Of a DNA stretch of 64,000 nucleotides, positions 14,761 through 22,612 are shown in pieces. The first letter of the stretch is position 1. The number at the start of each line of letters is the position of its first letter. The notes under the pieces were generated by a model. That model had not been told where the DNA came from and ran no database searches. It saw nothing but the letters and a program-made list of their open reading frames with translations. The position numbers were made by a program, and so were the translations under genes. The DNA comes from Enterobacter kobei (GTDB lineage: Bacteria; Pseudomonadota; Gammaproteobacteria; Enterobacterales; Enterobacteriaceae). The DNA is taken from positions 2,046,001-2,110,000 of the forward strand of contig NZ_CP017181.1 of the NCBI RefSeq assembly GCF_001729765.1, in the 5' to 3' direction.

Positions 14761-15578
14761 ATCTCGAAAACACAGTGAAATACCACTACGCTAAATCCAC
14801 GCTGATTAGCGACTCTCCGCGCGCTACTGCGTCAGACTCATTAACCGGTACAGATATCATGGCTGCAATGGGCATGACACAGGAGCGAGCTGCAATGGGA
14901 TATAGCGCGTTCCTCGGAAAGATGGGCATCAGCCAGAATGACCGGGAGAGGGCGATCGACCTTCTGGCCGAATATGCCCTGACCAAATGCGACGAGGTGG
15001 CTGCGCTCCGCAAATTAGATCCCGCTGTTAAACCGCTGGTGATGCACCAGCTGGCTACCTTCGCTTTTGAAGATTACTCGCGCAGTGCTTCCAGCAAAAA
15101 GACGTGTGACTGCTGTAACGGAGCCGGATTCATCGACGCGGAGGTATTCACCAATAAAGTAACGTATCCGGACGGTAAACCGCCGAAGTGGGTTAAGGTG
15201 ACAAAAGGGATCTCGCCGTCAGACTGGGAAGAGGTTAAATCTGTCCGGGAGCAGGTGCGGGTGCTCTGCCAAAAGTGCCGGGGCAAGGGGAGCATCAGTA
15301 CCGCCTGCAACGACTGCCACGGCCGGGGTCAGGTAGTAAACCAGGATGAAACGGAAAAGCAGGGCGTGCCGGTGATGGGTAACTGCAAGCGCTGTGGCGG
15401 GCGTGGCTATGAGCGGATCCCCTCAACGGTGGCGTATAACGGCATCTGCAAGTTAACAGACGGCATTACCCTGGACACATGGAAAAAGTCAGTGAAACCT
15501 TTCTTTGACCAGTTGATCACGAAGTTCGATATCGAGGAGGCCTGGGCAGAAGCTCAGCTCAAACAAATAACGCGCTGA
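14757..15578 (+). CDS. Q: Antitermination protein Q (YdfT/YbcQ family)
   Basis: The 273-residue protein matches the Q-type antiterminators of the Qin and DLP12 prophages: the start MNLENTVKYHYAKSTLISD, the segment ATFAFEDYSRSASSKKTCDCC and the final AWAEAQLKQITR. Four cysteine pairs (CDCCNGAG, CQKCRGKG, CNDCHGRG, CKRCGGRG) form a DnaJ-like zinc region between about 115 and 225. Q loads on RNA polymerase paused at the late promoter and lets it pass terminators, switching on lysis and morphogenesis genes. It is the last gene of the pR operon. Confidence 0.95.
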   Translation: MNLENTVKYHYAKSTLISDSPRATASDSLTGTDIMAAMGMTQERAAMGYSAFLGKMGISQNDRERAIDLLAEYALTKCDEVAALRKLDPAVKPLVMHQLATFAFEDYSRSASSKKTCDCCNGAGFIDAEVFTNKVTYPDGKPPKWVKVTKGISPSDWEEVKSVREQVRVLCQKCRGKGSISTACNDCHGRGQVVNQDETEKQGVPVMGNCKRCGGRGYERIPSTVAYNGICKLTDGITLDTWKKSVKPFFDQLITKFDIEEAWAEAQLKQITR

Positions 15579-15659
15579 GATATTTACTTTTCCCGAATCC
15601 GTGTTAATTTGTTCTAACGATGGGCATTGTATGTTCACCGTTGAAGACAAAATTTAAGA
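15579..15659 (+). promoter_or_regulatory. Probable late promoter region pR'/qut
   Basis: The 80 bases between Q and the first terminator occupy the fixed position of pR' and the Q utilisation site. Weak promoter-like hexamers are visible (TTAATT or TTGTTC, then TTGTAT or TATGTT), but none is convincing with standard spacing, which is common for Q-dependent promoters. The call rests on position. Confidence 0.4.
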
Positions 15660-15690
15660 GCCTCGGCAAAAGCCGGGGCTTTGTCGTTTT
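15660..15690 (+). terminator. Terminator tR' after the late promoter
   Basis: GCCTCGGC-AAAA-GCCGGGGC (8-bp stem with one wobble) followed by TTTGTCGTTTT. It would stop late transcription in the absence of Q, and also lies at the 3' end of the convergent secreted-protein gene. Confidence 0.75.
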
Positions 15691-15973
15691 AGGGGCGGCA
15701 AAGGCTGTTTGCCACCTTTATCGTGTGCCCCTCGATCTCAGGGTCAAAAACTACGGCATCTGCCTTATAAGTTGGGAAGTAAAGGATGTACTGTGGGCCA
15801 GCAAATCCCTTGATTCTTGAGTAGGCTTCTACTTTTGCAAATTCGCCAAACCAACTGTAGCCAGTATCGGTGGCTGTGATGCAGTCGCCTTGTTCATACT
15901 TCCCTTTTTCGTCAGACGCCAGGCCACTTGCTGAGATTAAGAGCAGAGAGGTCGCAACTATTAGATTTTTCAT
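15689..15973 (-). CDS. Small secreted protein, moron candidate (94 aa)
   Basis: The product starts with a signal peptide (MKNLIVATSLLLISASGLA, cleavage probably before SDEKG) and a mature part of about 75 residues with two cysteines (GDCITATDTG...NSLC), which could form a disulfide in the periplasm. It is transcribed against the late operon between Q and the holin, a position often used for lysogenic-conversion genes. The ribosome site is weak (AAAAGAAAT). The family is not recognised. It would be expressed independently of Q. Confidence 0.65.
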   Translation of the reverse strand: MKNLIVATSLLLISASGLASDEKGKYEQGDCITATDTGYSWFGEFAKVEAYSRIKGFAGPQYILYFPTYKADAVVFDPEIEGHTIKVANSLCRP

Positions 15974-16055
15974 GTGGATTTCTTTTCATAATGAAGGTGC
16001 TGAATTTTAGGCGCTTTTAAACATCGAAACCAGCCAGATAAACCAAAGTCTTTAC

Positions 16056-16080
16056 AAGGCTCGCTTCGGCGGGCCTTTTC
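16056..16080 (+). terminator. Second terminator before lysis genes
   Basis: AAGGCTCGC-TTCG-GCGGGCCTT, a 9-bp stem with one wobble and a UUCG loop, followed by TTC. It is a further barrier that Q-modified polymerase must pass. The 100 bases after it hold an inverted repeat TCAGGCTC/GAGCCTGA (16086-16093 and 16133-16140) and then the holin ribosome site. Confidence 0.7.
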
Positions 16081-16185
16081 TATTTCAGGCTCCGGGAAAC
16101 CTTCACTTCGTGCTGTCGTTAAATCAGCCCGAGAGCCTGATCCCTTTAGAGCACACAGCACCCGCACATAGCGAGGTGAGAGACG

Positions 16186-16527
16186 ATGAAAATGCATAAC
16201 GATCCCCACTCCTGGACGGAGTTTATCGAACTGCTCCACAGCTGGTGGCGCGGTGAAACGCCGATGGGTGCCGTATTGCTATCGGTAGTCATGGCTGCCA
16301 TGAGAATTGCCTACGGCGGTGGCGGCTGGAAGAAAATGATTCTGGAGGGCTCTATTTGCGGAGCGCTAACTCTTACAGCTGTATCAGCTCTTGATTACTT
16401 TAACCTTCCTCAGTCTCTGTCAATTGCTATCGGCGGCGCTCTGGGTTTTGTTGGTGTTGAACAGGTTAAAGCTGTAGCTGGCAAAGTGTTTAGTTCTCGA
16501 TTCGGAGGCGGTGATGCAAACCAGTGA
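16186..16527 (+). CDS. S: Lambda S-type holin with dual start
   Basis: The 113-residue protein has three hydrophobic segments (about 27-43, 52-70 and 76-93) and the lambda S features MKM at the start, GGWKKMILEGSICGAL in the middle and a charged C terminus. It forms the inner-membrane holes that trigger lysis. As in lambda, codons 1 and 3 are both ATG (M-K-M), allowing a longer antiholin and a shorter holin. GAGAGACG precedes the first ATG. It overlaps the lysozyme gene. Confidence 0.9.
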   Translation: MKMHNDPHSWTEFIELLHSWWRGETPMGAVLLSVVMAAMRIAYGGGGWKKMILEGSICGALTLTAVSALDYFNLPQSLSIAIGGALGFVGVEQVKAVAGKVFSSRFGGGDANQ

Positions 16528-16954
16528 CAAAGGGATTGCCCTGATCAAAGAGTTCGAAGGTTGCAAGCTTACTGCTTACCAGGACAGCGTTGGCGTGTGG
16601 ACGATCGGCTTTGGCTGGACTCAGCCTGTTGACGGGAAACCAATCCGTGCCGGAATGACCATTAAGCAGGAGACGGCAGAACGCCTGCTGAAGACAGGAC
16701 TAGTCAGTTACGAAAGCGACGTGTCTCGCCTGGTTAAAGCTGGGCTTACTCAGGGGCAATTCGATGCCCTGGTGTCGTTCACGTATAACCTCGGCGCCCG
16801 GTCACTATCGACATCGACTCTGCTGCGTAAACTCAACTCTGGTGATTACGCTGGCGCTGCCGACGAATTCCCGCGCTGGAATAAAGCCGGTGGCAAAGTC
16901 CTTAATGGGCTGACCCGTCGGCGTGAGGCAGAGCGGGCTCTGTTCCTGTCATGA
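16514..16954 (+). CDS. Endolysin, GH24 lysozyme
   Basis: The 146-residue enzyme has the T4-lysozyme-type triad in [22 protein letters not shown]15, D24 and T30 at the spacing seen in T4 (E11, D20, T26). It cleaves the glycan backbone of peptidoglycan. No N-terminal signal-arrest helix is present, so the enzyme should stay cytoplasmic until the S-type holin opens the membrane. GGAGG precedes the ATG, and the gene overlaps the holin by 14 nt. Confidence 0.93.
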   Translation: MQTSDKGIALIKEFEGCKLTAYQDSVGVWTIGFGWTQPVDGKPIRAGMTIKQETAERLLKTGLVSYESDVSRLVKAGLTQGQFDALVSFTYNLGARSLSTSTLLRKLNSGDYAGAADEFPRWNKAGGKVLNGLTRRREAERALFLS

Positions 16955-17424
16955 TTGGCGCGCTGGTTAAACGTTACTGGTTGCAGCTGCTGGTGGTGGC
17001 GTTAATCGGCGTGCTGGCGTTCTTCGTTAACCACTACCGCGACAACGCCATCACCTACAAAGACCAGCGCGATAAAGCCACCGAGAAGCTCAGCCTGGCG
17101 AACGCCACCATCAAAGACATGCAGACCCGCCAGCGTGATGTTGCTGCTCTGGATGCCAAATACACGAAGGAATTGTCCGATGCGAAAAAAACCATTAACG
17201 ATTTGCGTCGGGATGTCGATTCTGGTGCTAAACGGCTGCGCATCGCCGCAACCTGCCCTGGAGTGCCAAAAGCCACCTCCGCCACCGGCCTGGATGATGC
17301 AGGAGCCCCCGAACTTACTCCAGACGCTCGACGGAATTATTTCGATCACCGGGACGGAATCGCAACCGCTGACAAGATGATTCGCGGCATGCAGGACTAC
17401 ATCAAAGAGCAGTGTCTTAAATGA
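16951..17424 (+). CDS. Rz: Rz inner-membrane spanin
   Basis: The 157-residue protein has one N-terminal transmembrane helix (about 9-27, [18 protein letters not shown]) and a long periplasmic coiled coil (about 38-95), the i-spanin layout. With Rz1 it bridges the envelope and disrupts the outer membrane in the last step of lysis. It overlaps the lysozyme stop by ATGA and contains the Rz1 gene in another frame. Confidence 0.9.
   Translation: MIGALVKRYWLQLLVVALIGVLAFFVNHYRDNAITYKDQRDKATEKLSLANATIKDMQTRQRDVAALDAKYTKELSDAKKTINDLRRDVDSGAKRLRIAATCPGVPKATSATGLDDAGAPELTPDARRNYFDHRDGIATADKMIRGMQDYIKEQCLK
17180..17380 (+). CDS. Rz1: Rz1 outer-membrane spanin lipoprotein (embedded in Rz)
   Basis: A 66-residue frame nested within Rz in the +1 register. 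It has a lipoprotein signal ending LVLNGC, with the lipidated cysteine at residue 20, and a proline-rich mature part (KPPPPPAW...EPPN), the standard o-spanin features. The start ATG of MRKKPLTIC was chosen because an upstream in-frame methionine would put extra residues before the signal peptide. Confidence 0.9.
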   Translation: MRKKPLTICVGMSILVLNGCASPQPALECQKPPPPPAWMMQEPPNLLQTLDGIISITGTESQPLTR

Positions 17425-17444
17425 TTCGTTACCCAAATAACAGA

Positions 17445-17468
17445 GCCTGACTTCGGTCGGGCTTTTTT
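17445..17468 (+). terminator. Intrinsic terminator after lysis cassette
   Basis: GCCTGAC-TTCG-GTCGGGC with one wobble, followed by six T. It separates lysis genes from the rha leader. Confidence 0.8.
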
Positions 17469-17510
17469 ATGCCCGCAGTAAACCGCGCATCGCAGCGCAT
17501 AACAATCCCG

Positions 17511-17606
17511 AGTCTTTCAGAAAGCTGAGCCTGAGAACTGCCGTATATGGTGGCGACCATCTCGGGGCGGCTTTTCTGTGCGAACAGGCTCATCTTTCTA
17601 AAGGAA
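17511..17606 (+). promoter_or_regulatory. Structured 5' leader of rha
   Basis: The leader starts with AGTCTTTCAG and contains an outer stem TGAGCCTG (17526-17533) / CAGGCTCA (17585-17592), an inner GCCG/CGGC pair and a perfect hairpin ATGGT-GGCG-ACCAT (17547-17560). The SD AAGGAA follows 8 nt after the outer stem. A leader with the same outer stem and flanks occurs at 30074-30150 in front of an unrelated gene, so this looks like a transferable translation-control element. Confidence 0.55.
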
Positions 17607-17613
17607 CATCGCC

Positions 17614-18300
17614 ATGCAATTAGTTGAAATCAAGAAGCTCGACCTGGTCACCAACTCGGCAGTGATCGCCAGTGGTGTCATGAAGGATCACAAGCCAGTG
17701 ATTCAACTCATCAGGAAGTACAAAAGCGACCTCGAAGAGTTCGGAAGGGTGGAATTTGAAATGCGACCCTTTCAAACCGATGGAGGCATGCAGAAGCAGG
17801 AAATAGCACTGCTAAACGAACAGCAAACCACGCTGTTGATCACCTACATGCGAAACAATGAAGTTGTGCGTGAATTCAAAAAGCGCTTGGTATATGAATT
17901 CTTCACTATGCGCAGCGCGCTGGCGAAAAAGAAGATGGACCGCAACTCCGCGCGCCTGGAATACAAACCCATGACCGATGCCATCAAGCATGAGCGTGAG
18001 GCGCAGGGTAAGCAGATCGCCCCGCATCACTTCAGCAACGAAGCTGACCTGATTAACCGACTGGCGCTGGGCATGACGGCGGCCAAGTTCCGCGTGCATC
18101 ATGAAATCGGGAAGAAAGAGCCGATCCGCGATTACCTGACGCCGGAACAAATTCACTGCATCACCGAGCTACAGCGCGCCAACACGGTATTCATCAGCAT
18201 GGGGTGGGACTTCGAGCAAAGGAAAGAGGTACTGCGCGGCATGTTCGAGCGTAACCATCGTCAGCCACTTATCGAAGAGCAGCACCGCCTGGCCGCATAA
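17614..18300 (+). CDS. rha: Rha family phage regulatory protein
   Basis: The 228-residue protein starts with the pRha domain (residues about 1-100: VIASGVMKDHKPVIQLIRKY, FEMRPF, EIALLNEQQTTLLITYMRNN, VREFKKRLVYEFFTMR). Rha proteins of phages phi-80 and P22 relatives interfere with growth in hosts lacking IHF. The C-terminal half (about 130-228) carries an ANT/Phage_pRha-associated helical region. It lies between lysis and terminase genes as in many P22- and lambda-type phages. Expression is probably controlled by the structured leader upstream. Confidence 0.88.
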   Translation: MQLVEIKKLDLVTNSAVIASGVMKDHKPVIQLIRKYKSDLEEFGRVEFEMRPFQTDGGMQKQEIALLNEQQTTLLITYMRNNEVVREFKKRLVYEFFTMRSALAKKKMDRNSARLEYKPMTDAIKHEREAQGKQIAPHHFSNEADLINRLALGMTAAKFRVHHEIGKKEPIRDYLTPEQIHCITELQRANTVFISMGWDFEQRKEVLRGMFERNHRQPLIEEQHRLAA

Positions 18301-18318
18301 CCACAGATTTGTGGTTTT
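18301..18318 (+). terminator. Weak terminator after rha
   Basis: CCACA-GATT-TGTGG followed by TTTT begins directly after the rha stop. The stem is only 5 bp. From here to 18,584 I see no gene: the stretch holds this element, the opposing terminator at 18382-18407 and otherwise unassigned sequence. Confidence 0.5.
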
Positions 18319-18381
18319 GAGAGCCACTTTCACAACGGCTTTCCATTACAAAGCTCATCCGCTGGTGGGCTTGATAATGGC

Positions 18382-18407
18382 AAAAAAGAGCCCCCACAAG
18401 GAGGGCT
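18382..18407 (-). terminator. Leftward terminator of the 18585-18917 gene
   Basis: Read leftward, AGCCCTCC-TTGT-GGGGGCT followed by CTTTTTT. It lies about 180 bases beyond the stop of the minus-strand gene and would stop that transcript before rha. Confidence 0.65.
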
Positions 18408-18584
18408 ATAGGAGTCTCAGTTTCAATGCTCTTTTTATTGATGTTTCCCCGGAGTTGGCATTCTCCGCATCAGAGTCACGAATAGCCTGGCACCTCAACA
18501 GGTAACAACAAGCGTAAGCGTGGGATATTAAGAATTTACTTACAAAGTCATCACCATGGGCAGACCCATCGTAATGGCGTATGA

Positions 18585-18917
18585 CTATCGATAGAAAAGT
18601 TGTAGCGCCCATTCATACACGCATTTGTATATCGGCTCGTGGTAAATGCTGTCAATGCTGTTGAGATGATCAATCATGGACTCGATAGTGGAATCTGCTT
18701 CAATGAATCCAATAATGGCTGGACGGTCATCATCCTCATCAACGTATTCGAACAGAAGAACGGGCTTCCCTGCTAGAGCAGCGTCAGAAACTCTGAGGTT
18801 GTGAGAGCCACTCAGTTCAAAATGAATTCTGTAGTTTCCCTTTACGGTGTGGTTGATTGGGAAATAATAAAGAGAGTCATCATTATTTAGACACCAATCC
18901 CATTCGCTTCTATTCAT
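18585..18917 (-). CDS. Hypothetical acidic protein, moron candidate (110 aa)
   Basis: Transcribed against the late operon between rha and terminase. GAGG lies 8 nt before the ATG; a TTG two codons earlier is not needed. The protein is acidic, with FEYVDEDDDRPAIIGFIEAD in the middle, and looks like a small alpha/beta domain with no membrane segment. GC content is lower than that of the neighbours. A separate orientation and its own terminator are typical of morons expressed in the lysogen. No family recognised. An anti-phage or immunity-type role is possible but unproven. Confidence 0.65.
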   Translation of the reverse strand: MNRSEWDWCLNNDDSLYYFPINHTVKGNYRIHFELSGSHNLRVSDAALAGKPVLLFEYVDEDDDRPAIIGFIEADSTIESMIDHLNSIDSIYHEPIYKCVYEWALQLFYR

Positions 18918-18984
18918 CTGCAAACCTCAACAAATTGTTTAGCTTAAGTTTCATGCAAAATCTGAGAATTACAAAGGATAATTT

Positions 18985-19635
18985 ATGGCAAAACCGGACT
19001 GGGAGGCTATCGAATCGGCTTACCGGGCTGGAGTGCTATCGGTAAGGGAGTTAGCCGGAAAATATGGCATCTCTCACCAGGCCATCAGCAAGAGAGCCAA
19101 AAAGGATGGATGGGAGCGAGATCTAAAAGCCAAAGTCCAGGCAAAGGCAGATGCGCTGGTTGCCAAACGTGAGGTTGCCAGGCAGGTTGCCACCGAAAGC
19201 ACTATTTCAGAGCGGCAACTAATCGAGGCGACGGCAGAGGTGATCGCCACTGTTCGAATGGAACACCGAGGAGATATCCGCCGGGCTCGCGAACTGACCA
19301 ACACGCTATTCGATGAGTTGGCCGGAGAGTGTGGCGACGTGGCCGCGCTTGAGATGCTCGGTGACCTGATGCGCCGTGAGGATGACAAGGGCCAGGATAA
19401 GCTCAACGATCTGTACCACAAAATAATCAGCCTGCCTTCCCGTGTTAAATCCATGAAAGACCTGAGTGACAGCCTGAAGACGCTGATCGGCCTCGAGCGT
19501 GAGGCGTACAGCATCGAGAATAAGGCGGAAACGAAAGAGGTAACGCATAACGTCATGCTGGTGCCAACCAGTGACAGCGTGGATGACTGGGAAGCGGCGG
19601 CGCAGAAACAACAGGGCGGGGTGCTCGGTGGATGA
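18985..19635 (+). CDS. terS: Terminase small subunit
   Basis: The 216-residue protein has an N-terminal helix-turn-helix (VRELAGKYGISHQAISKRAKKDGW, residues about 21-44) that would recognise the pac or cos site, and a long helical middle for oligomerisation. It overlaps terL by ATGA. Small terminases of this length with an N-terminal 'GISHQAISKRAKKDGW' pattern are common in enterobacterial siphophages. Confidence 0.88.
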   Translation: MAKPDWEAIESAYRAGVLSVRELAGKYGISHQAISKRAKKDGWERDLKAKVQAKADALVAKREVARQVATESTISERQLIEATAEVIATVRMEHRGDIRRARELTNTLFDELAGECGDVAALEMLGDLMRREDDKGQDKLNDLYHKIISLPSRVKSMKDLSDSLKTLIGLEREAYSIENKAETKEVTHNVMLVPTSDSVDDWEAAAQKQQGGVLGG

Positions 19636-21203
19636 ATTACAAAGCTGTATGGAAGCCACTGCCTGGATCTCAGTCCCTGGCGCTGAGCTGCCCGTGTAAC
19701 GAAATCCTGTTCGAGGGTACTCGTGGTCCTGGTAAAACCGCTGCGCAGTTAGCCAGGTTCCGGCGCAATGTCGGCGTGGGATATGGCTCGTTCTGGCGCG
19801 GCGTCATCTTCGACACCGAATATAAGAACCTTGCCGACATCATCACTCAGTCGAAGCGTATGTTTCGCCTGTTCAACGACGGTGCGCGCTATCTGTCATC
19901 TGCGAGCGAATTGCGATGGGTATGGCCTACTGGCGAGGAACTGCTCTTCCGATTTGGCAAAGAGGCGGACGACTACTGGGATTTCCACGGGCAGGAATTC
20001 CCGTTCATTGGCTTTAACGAACTGACTAAACAGCAGTCCCCGGAATTCTACGAAATGATGTTCTCCTGCCGACGTTCATCGTTCAGGCCGGAAAACTACC
20101 CGCTGGAGAATGGCAAGTTACTGAGGCCGATCCCGCTGGAGACGTTCAGCACAACCAACCCGTTTGGTATCGGGCACACCTGGGTGAAGAAACGCTTCAT
20201 TGAGCCAGCGCCACGCGGAACCGTTCAGCGCGACCGGCAAATGGTATTCAACCCCCAGACTGAACGAGAAGAGGAAATCACGCTTACCCGCGTTGCGATT
20301 CACGGCTCGTTCAAAGAGAACCCGTATCTCGATCCACAATACATCGCGACATTGATGGCCATCAAAGACCCGAACCGTCGCAAAGCGTGGGTTGATGGTT
20401 CCTGGGACGTTACCAGCGGCGGGCGCTTTGACCATCTTTGGAATGAAGCGCTGCACGTTATCAAGCCGTTCCGCATACCAGATAGCTGGACCGTAGACCG
20501 CTCACATGACTGGGGTGAGTCGAAGCCGTTTTCTAACCTCTGGTGGGCGCGTGCCGACGGCACCGCCGCAGAACTGCCTGATGGTCGCCAGTTCTGCCCG
20601 CCAGCCGGGTCGCTGATCCTGATTGGCGAGTGGTATGGCTGTCCACCTGACGAGCTGAACAAAGGGCTCAATATGAGCTCGACAAACGTCGCCAATGGTG
20701 TGGCCTGGATTGATAAGCGGCTGATGGGCGAAGAGCTGCCTGAACCTGAAGAGATAAAACTCAATGGGATAACTCAGGGGCAACTGAACATCATGCCCGG
20801 TATCTGCAAAAAGGTTGTGCCGGGCCCAGCTGACGGTGCCATCTACAACACTGGCGATGACGAGCTCTCTATTGCCCAGAAGATGGAATCGCAGGGCGTT
20901 AAGTGGGTTCCATCCAACAAGAAACCGGGATCGCGCGTAAACGGAGCGGCCCTCTTTGCTGACATGCTGGAGGCCGTCCTTGAGGGTAAGAAGCTGGAAT
21001 CTGGTGTACCTGAGAAACCAGCATTCTACGTCTTCGACTATTGCCGCGGCTGGATAAGCCGTGTTCCGGTGCTCGTTCGCGACAGTAAGAACCCTGATGA
21101 CGTAGACACTCAGCAGGAAGATCACGACTGGGATGGCACTCGATATGCCGTCCTGCATTCACCGCCGAAGAAAGTCGGCAAAGTCACCAACCTACGGATC
21201 TAA
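19632..21203 (+). CDS. terL: Terminase large subunit
   Basis: The 523-residue packaging motor has an ATPase domain with Walker A GTRGPGKT (about residues 29-36) and Walker B FPFIGFNE (about 123-130), and an RNase H-like nuclease domain beginning near residue 290 with DRSHDWGESKPF. It cuts concatemers and drives DNA into the prohead through the portal. Length is normal for the family. It is directly followed by the portal gene. Confidence 0.94.
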   Translation: MNYKAVWKPLPGSQSLALSCPCNEILFEGTRGPGKTAAQLARFRRNVGVGYGSFWRGVIFDTEYKNLADIITQSKRMFRLFNDGARYLSSASELRWVWPTGEELLFRFGKEADDYWDFHGQEFPFIGFNELTKQQSPEFYEMMFSCRRSSFRPENYPLENGKLLRPIPLETFSTTNPFGIGHTWVKKRFIEPAPRGTVQRDRQMVFNPQTEREEEITLTRVAIHGSFKENPYLDPQYIATLMAIKDPNRRKAWVDGSWDVTSGGRFDHLWNEALHVIKPFRIPDSWTVDRSHDWGESKPFSNLWWARADGTAAELPDGRQFCPPAGSLILIGEWYGCPPDELNKGLNMSSTNVANGVAWIDKRLMGEELPEPEEIKLNGITQGQLNIMPGICKKVVPGPADGAIYNTGDDELSIAQKMESQGVKWVPSNKKPGSRVNGAALFADMLEAVLEGKKLESGVPEKPAFYVFDYCRGWISRVPVLVRDSKNPDDVDTQQEDHDWDGTRYAVLHSPPKKVGKVTNLRI

Positions 21204-21207
21204 TCCC

Positions 21208-22611
21208 ATGCCTGATATTTCAACCCCAAATCTGGACTATGGGAACATGGTCGAGGCGTGGGATATCAACGATGCCCTGATGGGCGGCACGCTGTATATG
21301 CGCCAGCTGGGCGAGTCCTATCTCCCTCGCTGGCCCAAGGAAGACAAAGAGGATTACAAAAAACGCCTCGCCGTGGCCACGCTTCTGCCAGCCTACGAAG
21401 AGACCATTAAGCAAAACATCGGGCGTGTATTCGCCGAGCCCATTAAGCTTGCCGAGAATGTGCCTGATCAGCTGCGAGAGTATGCGAAAAACTTCGACCT
21501 TGAGGGGACGCGCCTGGACGTATGGGCGCAGGCATTCTTCGGTCTGGCGATGCAGTATGGACTCTCCCACGCGCTGGTGGATTATCCCAGGGTGGACACC
21601 GAAAAGGTGAAAACCAAAGCGGAAGAGAAAGCTACCGGCGCGCGCCCCTATGTCACCATGCTCAATCCACGCCAGGTAATTGGCTGGAAGTCGAAAATGG
21701 TGGACGGCAAAGTGGTGTTGACTGCGCTGCGTATCAAAGAGGTTGTGGTCGAAGACGGCGACGACTTCGGGCAGACCAAGGTCGAGCAAATACGGCACCT
21801 GACACCTGGAAAGGTGGAAATTTACCGCAAGGCCAAAGATGCTGACGGTGCCGCGAACTGGGCGCTATTCGAGGAGTGGCAGACATCCCGCCAGGATATC
21901 ACTCTGGTCACGCTCTACACCAAGCGCACCGGGTTTATGTGTGGTTCACCTCCATTGCTCAACATGGCCCTGCTGAACATCAAGCATTGGCAGAGCCAGA
22001 GCGAGCAGGACAACATTCTGCACGTCGCCAGGGTGCCGTTGCTCACGGTGTTCGGTTTGGAAGAGGGGCAAGAGCTGATAATTGGCTCGTCTTCAGCTAC
22101 GTCGTTCACTGATCGGCAAAAGCAGGGTCTGGAATACGTCGAGCATACAGGCTCCTCCATCGGTGCTGGTAAAGAGTCGCTGGCAGAACTTGTGGAGCAG
22201 ATGCGCCAGGCGGGCGCGAAGTTGCTGCGTACAGAGAACACCTCTACCAAATCGGTAGACCAGACCTCTGAAGAGAAAATGCAGGAGCAGTCACCGCTCT
22301 ACACCATGGCTACCAGCCTTGAAGATGCGATCGACAACATCCTGCAAATCATGGCTGAGTACATCGGCGAGAAAGATGGTGGCAACGTTGATGTTCGCAC
22401 TGAGCTGGATGTCGAGTCGAAAGAGTTTAACCCGCCTGCGGCGCTGGCTATTCAGTCACTTCGCCAGGGTGGCGACCTCCGCCGTATCGATGCCATTAAG
22501 GCGCTGCAAAAGCTCAGTCTGATTGATGCCGATGCAGACCCCGACAAGGTATTGAACGAGTTGCTGGCTGAATCGGCCTCGCTGACAGAACTGCCGCCGG
22601 ACGAGGTGTGA
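21208..22611 (+). CDS. Portal protein (DUF4055 type)
   Basis: The 467-residue protein follows terL and has the DUF4055 portal pattern: an N-terminal wing (YLPRWPKEDKEDYKKRLAVATLLPAYEETIKQNIGRVFAEP), a central stem region and a helical crown. It forms the dodecameric DNA gate at one prohead vertex. The start at MPDISTPNLDYG is chosen because an in-frame longer version would overlap terL extensively. The next gene starts 2 nt after its stop. Confidence 0.88.
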   Translation: MPDISTPNLDYGNMVEAWDINDALMGGTLYMRQLGESYLPRWPKEDKEDYKKRLAVATLLPAYEETIKQNIGRVFAEPIKLAENVPDQLREYAKNFDLEGTRLDVWAQAFFGLAMQYGLSHALVDYPRVDTEKVKTKAEEKATGARPYVTMLNPRQVIGWKSKMVDGKVVLTALRIKEVVVEDGDDFGQTKVEQIRHLTPGKVEIYRKAKDADGAANWALFEEWQTSRQDITLVTLYTKRTGFMCGSPPLLNMALLNIKHWQSQSEQDNILHVARVPLLTVFGLEEGQELIIGSSSATSFTDRQKQGLEYVEHTGSSIGAGKESLAELVEQMRQAGAKLLRTENTSTKSVDQTSEEKMQEQSPLYTMATSLEDAIDNILQIMAEYIGEKDGGNVDVRTELDVESKEFNPPAALAIQSLRQGGDLRRIDAIKALQKLSLIDADADPDKVLNELLAESASLTELPPDEV

Positions 22612-22612
22612 T

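Noticed and set aside
15970..16239. 89-codon minus-strand frame before the holin
   Set aside because: It overlaps an intrinsic terminator and the holin start, and its translation has no recognisable pattern.
18311..18505. 64-codon plus-strand frame after rha
   Set aside because: No ribosome site, overlaps the leftward terminator at 18382-18407, and composition does not look coding.
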